A stretch of DNA of 64,000 nt from Roseateles chitinivorans (GCF_002761755.1 NZ_PEOG01000021.1:1-64000), one strand, 5' to 3'. Counted from the stretch's first letter, positions 41,006 through 50,936 are shown. Made by a program: numbers and translations. The notes: generated by a model from the letters alone, not told the origin.

Positions 41006-42291
41006 CACTTCTTCGCCGGTTCGTCGGGCTTGCCCTCGTTGCCCGCGATGTACGGGCTCCAGGGCTTGGCCTTCACGGGGGCGGGCGTCTTCCACACGAC
41101 GTTGAACTGGCCGTCGGCGCGGATCTCGCCGATGAACACCGACTTGTGCAGATGGTGGTTCTTCTCATCCATCTTGGACGTGATGCCCGATGGCGCCGTG
41201 AACGTCTGCCCGGCCATGGCCGCGATGACCTTGTCGACGTCGGTCGACTTGGCCTTCTCGACGGCCTGCTTCCACATGTTGATGCCGATGTAGGTCGCCT
41301 CCATCGGATCGTTGGTCAGCGGCTTGTCCTTGTGGCCCGGGATGTTCTTCGCCTTCGCATACGTCGACCACTTCTTGATGAAGGCATCGTTGGTCGGATT
41401 CTTGATCGACATGAAGTAGTTCCACGCCGCCAGGTGGCCGACCAGCGGCTTGGTGTCCACGCCGCGCAGTTCCTCCTCGCCGACCGAGAACGCGACCACC
41501 GGCACATCCTTGGCCTTCAGCCCCGCATTGCCCAGTTCCTTGTAGAAGGGCACGTTGGAATCGCCGTTGATCGTCGACACGACCGCGGTCTTGCCGCCGG
41601 CCGAGAACTTCTTGATGTCCGCGACGATGGTCTGGTAATCGCTGTGGCCGAAGGGGGTGTACTTCTCGTCGATGTCGCTGTCCTTCACGCCCTTGCTCTT
41701 CAGGTAGGCGCGCAGGATCTTGTTGGTGGTGCGGGGGTAGACGTAGTCGGTGCCCAGCAGCACCCAGCGCTTGGCGCCGCCGCCGTCCTTGGACATCAGG
41801 TAGTCGACCGCCGGGATCGCCTGCTGGTTCGGCGCGGCGCCGGTGTAGAAGACGTTCTTGCTGAGTTCCTCGCCCTCGTACTGGACCGGATAGAAGAGCA
41901 GGCCGTTGAGCTCCTCGACCACCGGCAGCACCGACTTGCGCGACACCGAGGTCCAGCAGCCGAAGATCACCGCCACCTTGTCCTGCGTCAGCAGCTGGCG
42001 GGTCTTCTCGGCGAAGAGCGGCCAGTTCGACGCGGGGTCGACCACCACCGGTTCCAGCTTCTTGCCCAGCACGCCGCCCTTGGCGTTGATCTCGTCGATC
42101 GCCATCAGGACGGTGTCCTTGAGCACGGTCTCGGAGATCGCCATCGTGCCGGAGAGGCTGTGCAGCACGCCGACCTTGATGGTGTCGGCGGCGAAGGCGG
42201 GCAGGGCGGCGAGGTTCAGGCCAGCCAGCGCGCCGGCGACGGCCAGCGTCTTGAGCGTGAAGCGGCGGGGGGCTTTGGGATGCGAGGACAT
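41005..42291 (-). CDS. urtA: Urea ABC transporter substrate-binding protein UrtA
   Basis: A 428-residue periplasmic receptor. The signal peptide (LAVAGALAGLNLAALPAFA) is cleaved before ADTIKVGVLHSLSGTMAISE, the UrtA/FmdD signature start. Further blocks are GGCW-type FGCWTSVSRKSVLPVVEE, NGLLFYPVQYEGEE and GTDYVYPRTTN. It binds urea or short amides for UrtBCDE. It heads the operon; the promoter should be within 42292-42589, where I see no clear sigma-70 or sigma-54 box. Confidence 0.95.
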   Translation of the reverse strand: MSSHPKAPRRFTLKTLAVAGALAGLNLAALPAFAADTIKVGVLHSLSGTMAISETVLKDTVLMAIDEINAKGGVLGKKLEPVVVDPASNWPLFAEKTRQLLTQDKVAVIFGCWTSVSRKSVLPVVEELNGLLFYPVQYEGEELSKNVFYTGAAPNQQAIPAVDYLMSKDGGGAKRWVLLGTDYVYPRTTNKILRAYLKSKGVKDSDIDEKYTPFGHSDYQTIVADIKKFSAGGKTAVVSTINGDSNVPFYKELGNAGLKAKDVPVVAFSVGEEELRGVDTKPLVGHLAAWNYFMSIKNPTNDAFIKKWSTYAKAKNIPGHKDKPLTNDPMEATYIGINMWKQAVEKAKSTDVDKVIAAMAGQTFTAPSGITSKMDEKNHHLHKSVFIGEIRADGQFNVVWKTPAPVKAKPWSPYIAGNEGKPDEPAKK

Positions 42292-42589
42292 GGGGAGCTC
42301 CGTTGGATGAAGAGGAGGTCAGCGGGACTTCACAGGACTTCGGGAAGTGACCGGATGCTAGGAAGCCGGGCCGGCTCGGCATATACGGCACATGGCGTAT
42401 GCGCGGCGGCGGGTGCCGGTGCCGGGTGCGGTGACCGGTCGTAACACCTCGAAGAATCGTGCGTGCACCATCGGGAAAGCCCTGCCGTTGAGGCAACATC
42501 CGGCTCCCTCCCAGGAGCGCGGCCGCGGGCTGCGGGAGGAGGACCCGATCCCCGACTCCGGACAACAGGAAAGAAACAGGAGCAGAGCG
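42292..42589. promoter_or_regulatory. 298-bp divergent control region between urtA and the DUF3395-repeat gene
   Basis: No gene is seen. An imperfect 24-base dyad GCATATACGGCACATGGCGTATGC (positions 42379-42402) stands out in an AT-richer patch about 90 bases upstream of urtA and could be an operator. No riboswitch is recognised. AGGAG at 42579-42583 serves the rightward gene. Confidence 0.35.
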
Positions 42590-43606
42590 ATGAATGCGAT
42601 GGCGATGAGTTCGACCTCCATGCCGGCCCGGCGGCCGGACCGCGCGTTGGCGCGATGGCTGCTGGCGGTGCTGACGCTGCTGGCGACGATGCTGACCGGA
42701 AGCTCCGCCTGGGCCAGGGACGACGGCGACTGGCAGATCCTGAATGCGCGCTACGGCACGCCGCAGCACAACATCGACGTCACCGACCAGTTGAAGGAAC
42801 TGGCCCGGCGCGACGACCGCGTGCGGGTGACCAACGGGCTCTTCGGCGACGACCCGGACGTCGGGCGCACGAAGGTGCTGCGCATCTATGCGCGCAACCG
42901 CGATGGCGGCAGCCGCGTGTTCGAGTTCCGCGAGGGCAGCGTCATCGACGGCAACGACTTCACCGGCTGGCGGCGCGGCGACTGGGGCCAGGGCGGCAGC
43001 GGTGGCTGGGACGGTCCCGGCGGCAATGACGACGGTGCCTACGCGATCCTCGGCGCGCGCTATGGCGTGCCCGAAGCCAGCATCGACGTCACCGGCCGCC
43101 TGCGCGAGCTGGCACGCCGCGACGCGAAGGTGCGGGTGACCAACGACCTGTTCCGCGACGACCCGGCGGTCGGCCGTACGAAGATGCTGCGCATCTACGC
43201 CCGCGACCGCAGCGGCCAGGTGCGTACCTTCGACTACCGCGAGGGCGCCTGGATCGACGGCAGCCAGTTCACCGGCTGGGGCCGCGGCGACTGGGGGCAG
43301 GGCGGCTGGAATGGCGGCTGGGACGGCCGACCCGGCAGCTACAACCCCGACGGCTACGGCCCGGTCCAGGAGCGGCTGTACATCGTGCGCGCCACCTACG
43401 GCAGCGGCGGCCGCGCCGTGGATGTGACGGACCGCCTGCGTTCGATCAGCCGTGGCGGCATCCTCGATGTGCGCGTCGACAACGACCTGTTCGGCGGCGA
43501 CCCGGCCTATGGCGAGCAGAAGACGCTTCGCGTGACCTTCACGCTGGGCCGTGGCCGCCAGCAGACCCGCGAGGTGCGCGAGGGCGACCGGATCCGGCTG
43601 CCTTGA
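42590..43606 (+). CDS. Exported protein with three DUF3395-like repeats
   Basis: A 338-residue protein. The signal peptide (LARWLLAVLTLLATMLTGSSAWA) is cleaved before RDDGDWQ. Three homologous modules of about 70 residues follow, starting ILNARYGTPQHNIDVTDQLK, ILGARYGVPEASIDVTGRLR and IVRATYGSGGRAVDVTDRLR. Each carries VRVxNxLFxxDPxxGxxKxLRI/V and a closing acidic-basic strand. Gly/Trp-rich linkers (RGDWGQGGSGGWDG, RGDWGQGGWNGGWDG) separate them. The module resembles DUF3395, known from the C-terminus of DNAJC11 and some bacterial proteins; its function is unknown. It is divergent from urtA and ends at a terminator. Confidence 0.75.
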   Translation: MNAMAMSSTSMPARRPDRALARWLLAVLTLLATMLTGSSAWARDDGDWQILNARYGTPQHNIDVTDQLKELARRDDRVRVTNGLFGDDPDVGRTKVLRIYARNRDGGSRVFEFREGSVIDGNDFTGWRRGDWGQGGSGGWDGPGGNDDGAYAILGARYGVPEASIDVTGRLRELARRDAKVRVTNDLFRDDPAVGRTKMLRIYARDRSGQVRTFDYREGAWIDGSQFTGWGRGDWGQGGWNGGWDGRPGSYNPDGYGPVQERLYIVRATYGSGGRAVDVTDRLRSISRGGILDVRVDNDLFGGDPAYGEQKTLRVTFTLGRGRQQTREVREGDRIRLP

Positions 43607-43667
43607 GGCGCCCACCGCTTCCTCATCGCACGGTGGCCCGGCTGCCGTGGTGATCGTCGACTGAAGA

Positions 43668-43696
43668 ACGAAGGCCCTGCGGGGCCTTCGTCGTTT
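43668..43696. terminator. Hairpin terminator between convergent genes
   Basis: ACGAAGGCCC-TGCG-GGGCCTTCGT (43668-43691) is a ten-pair perfect stem followed by CGTTT. It lies between the DUF3395 gene and the oppositely oriented oxidoreductase gene and may serve the rightward transcript. Confidence 0.75.
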
Positions 43697-44589
43697 CAGA
43701 CCATCGTCGACCGGTGCGCGCCCAAGCCGGCCATCGCGCCGTCCGACACCGCCAGCGTGACACTGCCAGCCGCGCGGGCGGCGTCACCGCAGGCAAAGAC
43801 CTTGGGCACGCTGGTGTCCTGCATCGGCCCGACCTTGATGAACGGTCCCATCGGACCCTCCTCCATCGCACAACCGAGCTGCGCGGCGATCGGGCTCGAC
43901 AGCGAGGTCCGCGGCTGCGTGAACAGTCCGCTCATCGCCAGTGTCCGGCCGTCCTGCAGCACCACGTCGGCGTGCCCCTCAATGCGCGCGATCGGCGTGG
44001 GCTCCACGCGCGTGCCGCGCCGCGCGAAGGCGTCGAGCTCCTCGTCGCCGGGCGCATAGGTCCCGTTCAGGAAGAGCGTCGGCTCGCCCCAGTCCGGCAG
44101 CATCAATCCGTGGTGCTGCGCCAGGGGAGAGGCCGCGATGATGCCGATCCGCCCCCGGTCCATCTCGTAGCCATGGCAATACGGGCAGTGGAAGACGCTG
44201 CGCCCCCAGCGCTCCGCGAGGCCCGGTACCGGTGGCAGCTCGTCGCGGACGCCGAGGGCGAGGATCAGGCGTCCGGCGCTGACCGTCACCGCCCCGACAC
44301 GGAATTCCAGCCGGCCGTCCGCCGCCACGCGCGCGTCTTCGGCCAGTCCGTCCAGCCACTGCACGCTGGGATAGCGACGCAGCTGGGTCCGTGCCTCTTC
44401 AGCGATCGCGCCCGGCGCGCGGCCGTCCTGCGTCAGGAAGCCATGGGCGTGGCCATGATGGTCGTCCACGCACTGGTTGCGGCGCCGGCCCGCATCGACG
44501 ACCAGCACCTGTCGGCGAGCCCGGGCGAGTTGCAGCGCCGCGGCCAGGCCGGCATAGCTGCCGCCGATGACGGCGAAGTCACTCTTCAT
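43696..44589 (-). CDS. Thioredoxin-reductase-like FAD/NAD(P) oxidoreductase
   Basis: A 297-residue flavoprotein. The N-terminal FAD-binding motif is VIGGSYAGLAAALQLARAR, the redox-active dithiol is CPYC (Cys135-Cys138 in SVFHCPYCHGYE) and the C-terminal FAD motif is VFACGDAARAAGSVTLAVSDGAMAG. This matches the thioredoxin-reductase-like group often next to Rrf2 or MarR regulators rather than TrxB proper (CATC). The electron acceptor is unknown. It overlaps the Rrf2 regulator gene by 11 bases, so the two are one transcript. Confidence 0.85.
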   Translation of the reverse strand: MKSDFAVIGGSYAGLAAALQLARARRQVLVVDAGRRRNQCVDDHHGHAHGFLTQDGRAPGAIAEEARTQLRRYPSVQWLDGLAEDARVAADGRLEFRVGAVTVSAGRLILALGVRDELPPVPGLAERWGRSVFHCPYCHGYEMDRGRIGIIAASPLAQHHGLMLPDWGEPTLFLNGTYAPGDEELDAFARRGTRVEPTPIARIEGHADVVLQDGRTLAMSGLFTQPRTSLSSPIAAQLGCAMEEGPMGPFIKVGPMQDTSVPKVFACGDAARAAGSVTLAVSDGAMAGLGAHRSTMV

Positions 44590-45049
44590 GAAGATGCTCC
44601 TCGAGTCGATGGGGTGCGTGGCCGAGCTCGACCCTGCGCCGGTGGAAGTCGCGGGACAGGGTGGACAGCGTCACCGCCCCCAGACGCTTCAGCAGCAGGG
44701 CCTCCGCTTCCTGCACGGCACTGCCGAGCGCGGTGTTGACGGCCTGGGCGACCAGGCATTCCGGATGCTCCTCGCGGAAGCCGAGCGACACCAGCGACGG
44801 CGCGCCGAGCGCCTCATGCACATCGCGCAGCGTGACGCGATCCAGCGGACAGGAAAGCACCCAGCCGCCACCATGCCCCTTGGCCGAGGCGACGAAACCG
44901 GCCTCGCGCAAGCCGCCCATCAGGCGCCGCAGCGCGACGGGATGGGTCTGCATCGCGGCGGCGAGCGCTTCCGAGGTGGCGGGGCCATCCCCCTCGGCCA
45001 TGTGCAGCAGCACATGCAGGACATCGGACAGTTGGCTGTTGGATTTCAT
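44579..45049 (-). CDS. Rrf2-family transcriptional regulator without the usual cysteine triad
   Basis: A 156-residue winged-helix regulator. The HTH is at about 20-60 (TSEALAAAMQTHPVALRRLMGGLREAGFVASAKGHGGGW), typical of Rrf2 proteins such as NsrR/IscR/YwnA. Only two cysteines (Cys67, Cys98) are present, so the three-Cys Fe-S ligand cluster is absent and a thiol or other signal is more likely. It probably autoregulates and controls the CPYC oxidoreductase gene directly downstream. Confidence 0.85.
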   Translation of the reverse strand: MKSNSQLSDVLHVLLHMAEGDGPATSEALAAAMQTHPVALRRLMGGLREAGFVASAKGHGGGWVLSCPLDRVTLRDVHEALGAPSLVSLGFREEHPECLVAQAVNTALGSAVQEAEALLLKRLGAVTLSTLSRDFHRRRVELGHAPHRLEEHLHEE

Positions 45050-45106
45050 GCAACATTATGAGTTGCATGAGAAAGACCCTGAGGGCCGGACGGCTTCCCC
45101 CCGGGA

Positions 45107-46165
45107 TCACACCTCCCACTGCGGATGCATCTCCCGCACCCGCATCAGCGCCATCGCGGCGGCCGCGGTGCGGGTCTCCACGCCGAGCTTGGCGTGGACG
45201 CGTTCCAGGTGCTTCTTCACCGTGGCGGGGCTGGCGCCGAGGATCTCGCCGATGTCGCGATTGATCTTGCCCTTGACGACCCAGTACAGCACCTCGGCCT
45301 CGCGCGCGGTGAGGCTGAACGCCAGCCCCAGCGAGCGGATCACCGCCGCGTCCGAGACCTCGCGCATGACGATCAGCCAGTCGCCGCCCGCCGCCGCGAT
45401 CGATCCGGCGGCCGTTTCCATCCCCGCTCCCGCGCCGTTCGCCTCCTCGCCGCCGATGCAGTGATGCAGCCGGAAACTCAGGCGCCGCGCGCCGAGCTCG
45501 GCGCACAGGCGCTGCGGTTCCTGGGCGGGCGCGCCGTCGGCCGGGGCATGGCGCGCCATGTCGTCGAGCGTCTTGCGCAGCCACGTCAGCACCGGTGCCG
45601 GCGTCTGCGGTGCCACCGTGCCGAAGTAGAGCTGCAGCAGCTCGCGCGCCAGCGGGGTCTGCCACAGCAGCCGGCCCGAGGAGGCCCGCACCGCGATGCT
45701 CGCGTAGCCGAAGGCATCCAGCGCCTGCCGGGTCTGGCGGGCCTGGCGCGCGCCCTGCAGATGCACCTGCATGCGCGCCAGCACCGCGCGCGGATCCAGC
45801 GGCTTGGTCACGTAGTCGACACCGCCGGCCTGCAGCGCGGCGACGAGATGCTCGGTCTCCGTCAGCCCCGTCATGAAGACGATCGGGATGTGCGCCGTCG
45901 ACGGATCGGCCTTCAGCCGCCGCGCGACCTCGAAGCCGTCCATCCCCGGCATCATCGCGTCCAGCAGCACGATGTCGGGCCGTCCCTGCCGGGCGCAGGC
46001 CAGCGCCGCCTCGCCATTCGTCGCCGCCAGCACCGTGTAGCCGTGCTCGTCCAGCGCGTCGTGCAGCAGCGAGAGGTTGTCCGGCACGTCGTCGACCATC
46101 AGGACACGATCGCCCTGCTGCTGGTCGAGCAGCGTCGCCACGGCGGAAGGAAGCGCGGAGTTCAT
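45107..46165 (-). CDS. Two-component response regulator, receiver plus LuxR-type HTH
   Basis: A 352-residue regulator. The receiver domain spans about 20-140 (VDD at 24-26, phosphoacceptor Asp69 in IVLLDAMMPG, Lys in VTKPL). A linker of about 130 residues without a recognised fold follows (Cys-poor, with LRFRLHH-like strands), then a C-terminal LuxR HTH (LTAREAEVLYWVVKGKINRDIGEILGASPATVKKHLERVHAKLGV). The start overlaps the stop of the hybrid kinase gene as ATGA, so the two proteins are made together. Probable targets are the flanking urt and ure operons (inference). Confidence 0.88.
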   Translation of the reverse strand: MNSALPSAVATLLDQQQGDRVLMVDDVPDNLSLLHDALDEHGYTVLAATNGEAALACARQGRPDIVLLDAMMPGMDGFEVARRLKADPSTAHIPIVFMTGLTETEHLVAALQAGGVDYVTKPLDPRAVLARMQVHLQGARQARQTRQALDAFGYASIAVRASSGRLLWQTPLARELLQLYFGTVAPQTPAPVLTWLRKTLDDMARHAPADGAPAQEPQRLCAELGARRLSFRLHHCIGGEEANGAGAGMETAAGSIAAAGGDWLIVMREVSDAAVIRSLGLAFSLTAREAEVLYWVVKGKINRDIGEILGASPATVKKHLERVHAKLGVETRTAAAAMALMRVREMHPQWEV

Positions 46166-49100
46166 CTCGGGTCACCCAACTCGGTCGGTTTCGGGAGGTC
46201 CTCGCCGCGCGACAGTCCGCGCAACATCGCCTCGAACTGGAATTGGCGCGCCAGCATCCGCTGCGCGTCGCAGAATCCGCGCCAGGCCGGCTCGACCGCC
46301 TCGATCGCATCGAGCTGCTGCAGCACCCCGCGGTAGTAGCCCAGCTGCAGTGCCTCGCGCAATCCCGCCAGGCGGGCCGGCGGCGGCATCTCGACCGGCG
46401 CGGCCACCGTGGCGGCGGCGCCCGGGACTGCGGGCTGCGGCACGGCAGGGTCCGGCGCGGCCCGCCAGGCCAGCGACAGCCGCTCGGTCAGCCAGTCCAG
46501 CAGCAGCTCATGCCGCACCGGCTTGAGGATGAAATCGCGCGCGGCGATGCCGGCATCGTTGTCCTGCCCGCGCTCGAACGCATTGGCCGACACCACCGCC
46601 ACCGCCGGTGCCTGCACGCCCAGGTCGCCGAGCATCCGCCGCAGGCGCCGGATCGTCTCCCAGCCGTCGATGCCCGGCATCGCCAGGTCCATCAGCACCG
46701 CGTCCGGCACCCAGCCGGCGGCGACCAGGTCCAGCGCGTCGTGGCCGCTGCACGCCTCGCGCACGGTGAAGCCCAGCGGCTCCAGCAGCTCGATCAGCAG
46801 CTGTCGATCATCCGATTCGTTGTCGACCACCAGCACCCGCGGCGACGGACCGTCCAGGCCGATGCGCTCCTTGGCGACGCGCCGCATGCGCGGCGTGTCC
46901 CAGATGCGGCCGTGCATCTCCGGCAGGAACAGCCGCACCCGGAAGGTCGACCCCTGGCCCGGCGTGCTTGTCGCCGACATCTCGCCGCCCATCAACTCGG
47001 TCAGCATCTTCGCAATGGTCAGCCCCAGCCCCGCGCCCGGCGCGCCACCGGCGCCGCTGGTCCCGCGCGCGAAGGGCTCGAAGATGCGCGCCAGCTCCGT
47101 GGCATCCATGCCGGGGCCGGTGTCGGCAATCTCCAGCGTCGCCATTTCGCGACCGTGCCGCGCACGCAGCGTGACCTCGCCCGCGGTGGTGAACTTGATC
47201 GCGTTGCCCAGCAGGTTGATGAGGATCTGCCGCAGCCGCTGCTCGTCGGCGCGTACCCAGCCGGGCAGCGCGCCCTGCGGCTCGAAACGGAAGCGCAGCC
47301 CCTTGGCCGCGGCTTGTGGCTCGAACATGTCGGCCAGCTCGCGCAGCAGTTCGTCGAAGCGGACCGGCCCCGGCTCCAGGCTCAGCCGGCCGGCCTCGAT
47401 GCGGGCGATGTCCAGCGTGCCGTCGATCAGCTGCATCAGGTGCTCGCCGCCGCGCTTGATGACCTGCACCGCCTGGCGCCGCTGCGGTGGCAGCGCCGCG
47501 TCCGCCGCCATCAGCTGGGCGTAGCCCAGGATGCTGTTCAGCGGCGTGCGCAGCTCATGGCTGATCGTGCTGATGTAGCGGCTCTTGGCCTGGTTGGCTG
47601 CCTCGGCCGCGGCCTGCGCGCGCTCGGCCTGCAGCCGGGCCCCCTGCAGCGCCTCGTCGGTGCGGCGGTGGGAATCGATCTCACGCATCAGCGCCTGCGT
47701 CTGGCGCTTGGATTCCTCCTGTGCGACCTCGCGGCTCTGATGGGCCAGCACCAGCCACCACGCCACCGTGCCGGCCACCAGCAGCAGCGCGAAGAAGGCC
47801 TTCAGCAGGCCCGCGCGCACGCTCGCCCGCAAGGCGTCCTGCGCCGCGGCGTCGATCAGCGGCACCTGCGGCAGCTGCTGCAGTTGCTGGTGGTAGAGCA
47901 GGCCGAACAGCGTCGCCAGCAGCGGCGTGATGACCAGCATCAGCAGCAGGTAGTGGCCGAGCCCGGTGTCGATGTAGGGCCAGCCGCGGCGCGGCAGCAC
48001 CCGGCGCAGCGCGCCCGACCACTGCGCCGAGAGGCTGGCGTGGGGCTTGCACAGGTCGCCGCAGCGCGCGTCCAGCGTGCAGCACAGCGAGCAGATCGAC
48101 CCGCGGTAGGCCGGGCAGTGGGCCATGTCGGGGCCTTCATAGTCGCGCTCGCAGATCACGCAGCGGCGCACGCCCTCGGTGTCGCCCGAACGGATCTCGG
48201 CAAGCGGGCGGGCCAGGTAGTAGCGGCCCCGGGTGAGCCAGGCGATCAGCGGCGCGCTGACGAGGGACGTCACCATCGCGATCGCCGCCGACCAGGCCTG
48301 CGCCAGCGCGCCCATCAGGCCCAGGTGCGCCGCCACCGAGAGCACCGAGGCCAGCGCCATCGCGCCCACGCCGACCGGATTCACGTCGTACAGGTGGGCG
48401 CGCTTGAACTCGATGCCAGGGGGCGACAGTCCCAGCGGCTTGTTGATCACCAGGTCCGCCACGACGGCCATGATCCACGCAATCGCGACATTGGCGTAAA
48501 GGCCCAGCACATGGCCCAGCGCCTCGAAGACGTTCATCGACATCAGCATGAACGCGATCAGCGTGTTGAACACGACCCACACCACCCGTCCCGGATGGCT
48601 GTGGGTCAGCCGCGAGAAGAAGTTGCTCCAGGCCAGCGACCCCGCGTAGGCGTTGGTGACGTTGATCTTGAGCTGCGAGACGACGACGAACAGCGCCGTC
48701 ACCGCCACCGCCCAGCCGTACTGGGGGAAGACGTACTCGTAGGCGGCCAGGTACATCTGGTTGGGATCGACCGCGCGTTCCGCCGGCACCGCATGGCTGA
48801 CCGCCAGGTAGGCCAGCAGTGCGCCGCCCAGCATCTTCAGCACGCCCAGCACGATCCAGCCCGGGCCGCCGGCCAGCACCGCCGCCCACCAGCCCAGCCG
48901 GTTCGCGGCGGTCTGGCGCGGCATGAAGCGCAGGTAGTCGGCCTGCTCGCCCATCTGGGTGATCAGTGCCACGCCGACGGTCAGTGCCGCACCGAAGGCG
49001 TGCGGGTCGAAGGCGGCGGTCCCCGATTGCGACCCAATCTGGGTCGTGATGCCATCGAATGCACCAGGATGAAGCCATCCCACCCAGGCGAAGGGCAGCA

Positions 49101-49680
49101 CCAGCAGCGCCAGCCACAGCGGCTGGGTCCACAGCTGCAGCCGGCTGATGGCGGAGATGCCGTGGGTCACCAGCGGGATCACGACCAGCGCGCACAGCAG
49201 GTAGCCCCACTGCGGCGGGATGTCCAGCGCCAGTTCCAGCGCGTAGGCCATCACCGCCGCCTCGAGCGCGAAGAAGATGAAGGTGAAGCTCGCGTAGATC
49301 AGCGAGGTCAGCGTCGAGCCGATGTAGCCGAAGCCGGCGCCGCGCGTCAGCAGGTCCATGTCGACGCCGTGCCGCGCCGCGTAGACGCTGATCGGCAATC
49401 CGGCCAGGAAGATGATCAGGCCGGTGGCCAGGATGGCCAGCGCGGCGTTGGTCCAGCCGTACTGCAGCAGCAGCGTCGCGCCGACCGCCTCCAGGATCAG
49501 GAAGGAGGCCGCACCGAAGGCGGTGTTGGCCACGCGCCAGCTGGTCCAGCGCCGGAAGCGCTGCGGCGTGTAGCGCAGCGCGTAGTCCTCCAGCGTCTCG
49601 CGGGCGACCCAGGCGTTGTAGTCCCGCCGCAGCTTGATGATGTGCTGCGGGGCGTCCTGAAGGGCGGGCGGCGTGTCCAT
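46162..49680 (-). CDS. NCS1-permease/histidine-kinase/receiver fusion sensor
   Basis: A 1172-residue protein. Residues about 35-490 form an NCS1-type (purine-cytosine permease-like) transporter of about 12 helices ([46 protein letters not shown]). Residues 507-545 hold eight cysteines plus histidines (CVIC, HCPAY, CSLCC, CGDLC), a likely zinc module. Two further helices lie at about 575-597 and 626-647. The HisKA has His708 ([15 protein letters not shown]), the ATPase domain [16 protein letters not shown] and GAGLGLTIA, and the receiver Asp998 and Lys1053. A helical tail ends the protein. The position between urt and ure suggests sensing of urea or a related nitrogen compound. The start is uncertain (49680, or 49710). 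Confidence 0.88.
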   Translation of the reverse strand: MDTPPALQDAPQHIIKLRRDYNAWVARETLEDYALRYTPQRFRRWTSWRVANTAFGAASFLILEAVGATLLLQYGWTNAALAILATGLIIFLAGLPISVYAARHGVDMDLLTRGAGFGYIGSTLTSLIYASFTFIFFALEAAVMAYALELALDIPPQWGYLLCALVVIPLVTHGISAISRLQLWTQPLWLALLVLPFAWVGWLHPGAFDGITTQIGSQSGTAAFDPHAFGAALTVGVALITQMGEQADYLRFMPRQTAANRLGWWAAVLAGGPGWIVLGVLKMLGGALLAYLAVSHAVPAERAVDPNQMYLAAYEYVFPQYGWAVAVTALFVVVSQLKINVTNAYAGSLAWSNFFSRLTHSHPGRVVWVVFNTLIAFMLMSMNVFEALGHVLGLYANVAIAWIMAVVADLVINKPLGLSPPGIEFKRAHLYDVNPVGVGAMALASVLSVAAHLGLMGALAQAWSAAIAMVTSLVSAPLIAWLTRGRYYLARPLAEIRSGDTEGVRRCVICERDYEGPDMAHCPAYRGSICSLCCTLDARCGDLCKPHASLSAQWSGALRRVLPRRGWPYIDTGLGHYLLLMLVITPLLATLFGLLYHQQLQQLPQVPLIDAAAQDALRASVRAGLLKAFFALLLVAGTVAWWLVLAHQSREVAQEESKRQTQALMREIDSHRRTDEALQGARLQAERAQAAAEAANQAKSRYISTISHELRTPLNSILGYAQLMAADAALPPQRRQAVQVIKRGGEHLMQLIDGTLDIARIEAGRLSLEPGPVRFDELLRELADMFEPQAAAKGLRFRFEPQGALPGWVRADEQRLRQILINLLGNAIKFTTAGEVTLRARHGREMATLEIADTGPGMDATELARIFEPFARGTSGAGGAPGAGLGLTIAKMLTELMGGEMSATSTPGQGSTFRVRLFLPEMHGRIWDTPRMRRVAKERIGLDGPSPRVLVVDNESDDRQLLIELLEPLGFTVREACSGHDALDLVAAGWVPDAVLMDLAMPGIDGWETIRRLRRMLGDLGVQAPAVAVVSANAFERGQDNDAGIAARDFILKPVRHELLLDWLTERLSLAWRAAPDPAVPQPAVPGAAATVAAPVEMPPPARLAGLREALQLGYYRGVLQQLDAIEAVEPAWRGFCDAQRMLARQFQFEAMLRGLSRGEDLPKPTELGDPR

Positions 49681-49773
49681 GGTGGGGCGCTGGAGAAATG
49701 CATGAAACATGCCGGCCCCGCCGACTTGGGGGCCTCGCTCCGCCCTCCCGGCGAGCGGCAGGGGGCGTCGCAC

Positions 49774-49789
49774 CGGCATGGGGCTTGCT
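49774..49789 (+). promoter_or_regulatory. Sigma-54-like promoter upstream of ureA
   Basis: CGGCATGGGGCTTGCT matches TGGCACG-N4-TTGCW except at the first and fifth-to-sixth region (C for T, T for C), with GG-N10-GC spacing intact. Predicted start is near 49800, about 40 bases before the ureA ATG. No enhancer site was recognised nearby. Confidence 0.5.
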
Positions 49790-49810
49790 AGAGATCCGGT
49801 CGAGACAAAG

Positions 49811-49831
49811 GGGGGCGCTTCGCTCGCCCCC
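49811..49831 (+). promoter_or_regulatory. GC hairpin in the ureA 5' leader
   Basis: GGGGGCG (49811-49817) and CGCCCCC (49825-49831) form a seven-pair stem with loop CTTCGCT, ending ten bases before the ureA start codon. No Shine-Dalgarno sequence is visible between hairpin and ATG, so the structure may restrain or guide ribosome entry. Confidence 0.5.
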
Positions 49832-49841
49832 GACGCCGACC

Positions 49842-50144
<303 letters not shown>

Positions 50145-50273
50145 CCGATCGCCAGATCGCGGGCGCCAACCGGTGCCCTCGGTGATCGACCGACCGACGA
50201 CCCAGGCGATCGCCGACCGGAGCAACGCATCGATCGCCGGCCCGACCGCCCGACGACTTCTCCAAGGACCGAG

Positions 50274-50936
50274 ATGACCTCACGCTTCCAACGCACCGCC
50301 TCCCTCGCCGATGCCGCCGTGACCGCGGCGCAGGCGCTCGCCCTGACGGTGGCCGCCGTGCTGCCGGTGTTCGTCTTCGCGCACACCGGCGACGGCCTGC
50401 TGCACGAGCATGGCGCGCCGACCGCTGGTGCCGCCTTCGCCGCGGGCTTCACCCATCCGTTCACCGGCCTGGACCACCTCGCCGCGATGCTGGCCGTGGG
50501 GCTGTGGAGCGCGCTCACGCAGACCGGACGGCGCATGCTGGCCGCGCCGTTCGCCTTCGCCGGGCTGCTGCTGATCGGCGCAATGGCCGGCCTGTGGCTG
50601 GGCACCGAAGGCCTGGTCGTGCCGGGCGTCGAGCCGACGGTCGCGGCCTCGGTGCTGACGCTGGGCCTTGTCGCGGCGTCTCGCTGGCGACTCGGCGCCA
50701 CCGCGTCGGCCGCGCTGGTCGGCGTGTTCGCCGTCTTCCACGGCCTGGCGCATGGTGCCGAACTCGAAGGCGGTGCGGCGCTGGCCGGCATGGTCGTGGC
50801 GACGGCGTTGCTGCATGCGGCCGGTCTGGCGCTCGGCCTGCGGCTGCGGGCGCTCGCGCCGGTCTGGTCCCGGACGGCCGGCGGCGCGATCGCGCTGCTG
50901 GGCCTGGGCCTGCTGACGCGCATGGTGATCGCATGA
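50274..50936 (+). CDS. ureJ: HupE/UreJ-family membrane protein
   Basis: A 220-residue inner-membrane protein with about six hydrophobic helices after an N-terminal signal-like segment. The family motif [20 protein letters not shown] is present, together with [10 protein letters not shown] and [10 protein letters not shown], which carry the conserved histidines thought to bind nickel. HupE/UreJ proteins are believed to import or handle nickel for urease or hydrogenase; the location inside the urease operon favours urease. Its stop overlaps the ureB start as ATGA. A 129-base gap separates it from ureA. Confidence 0.9.
   Translation: MTSRFQRTASLADAAVTAAQALALTVAAVLPVFVFAHTGDGLLHEHGAPTAGAAFAAGFTHPFTGLDHLAAMLAVGLWSALTQTGRRMLAAPFAFAGLLLIGAMAGLWLGTEGLVVPGVEPTVAASVLTLGLVAASRWRLGATASAALVGVFAVFHGLAHGAELEGGAALAGMVVATALLHAAGLALGLRLRALAPVWSRTAGGAIALLGLGLLTRMVIA

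Noticed and set aside
42292..42589. Guanidine- or nitrogen-type riboswitch upstream of urtA
   Set aside because: No conserved riboswitch core could be recognised by eye on either strand.
46243..49791. 1182-codon plus-strand frame rich in Arg, Gln and His
   Set aside because: Complement of the permease-kinase fusion; composition is that of GC-rich antisense and no domain is visible.
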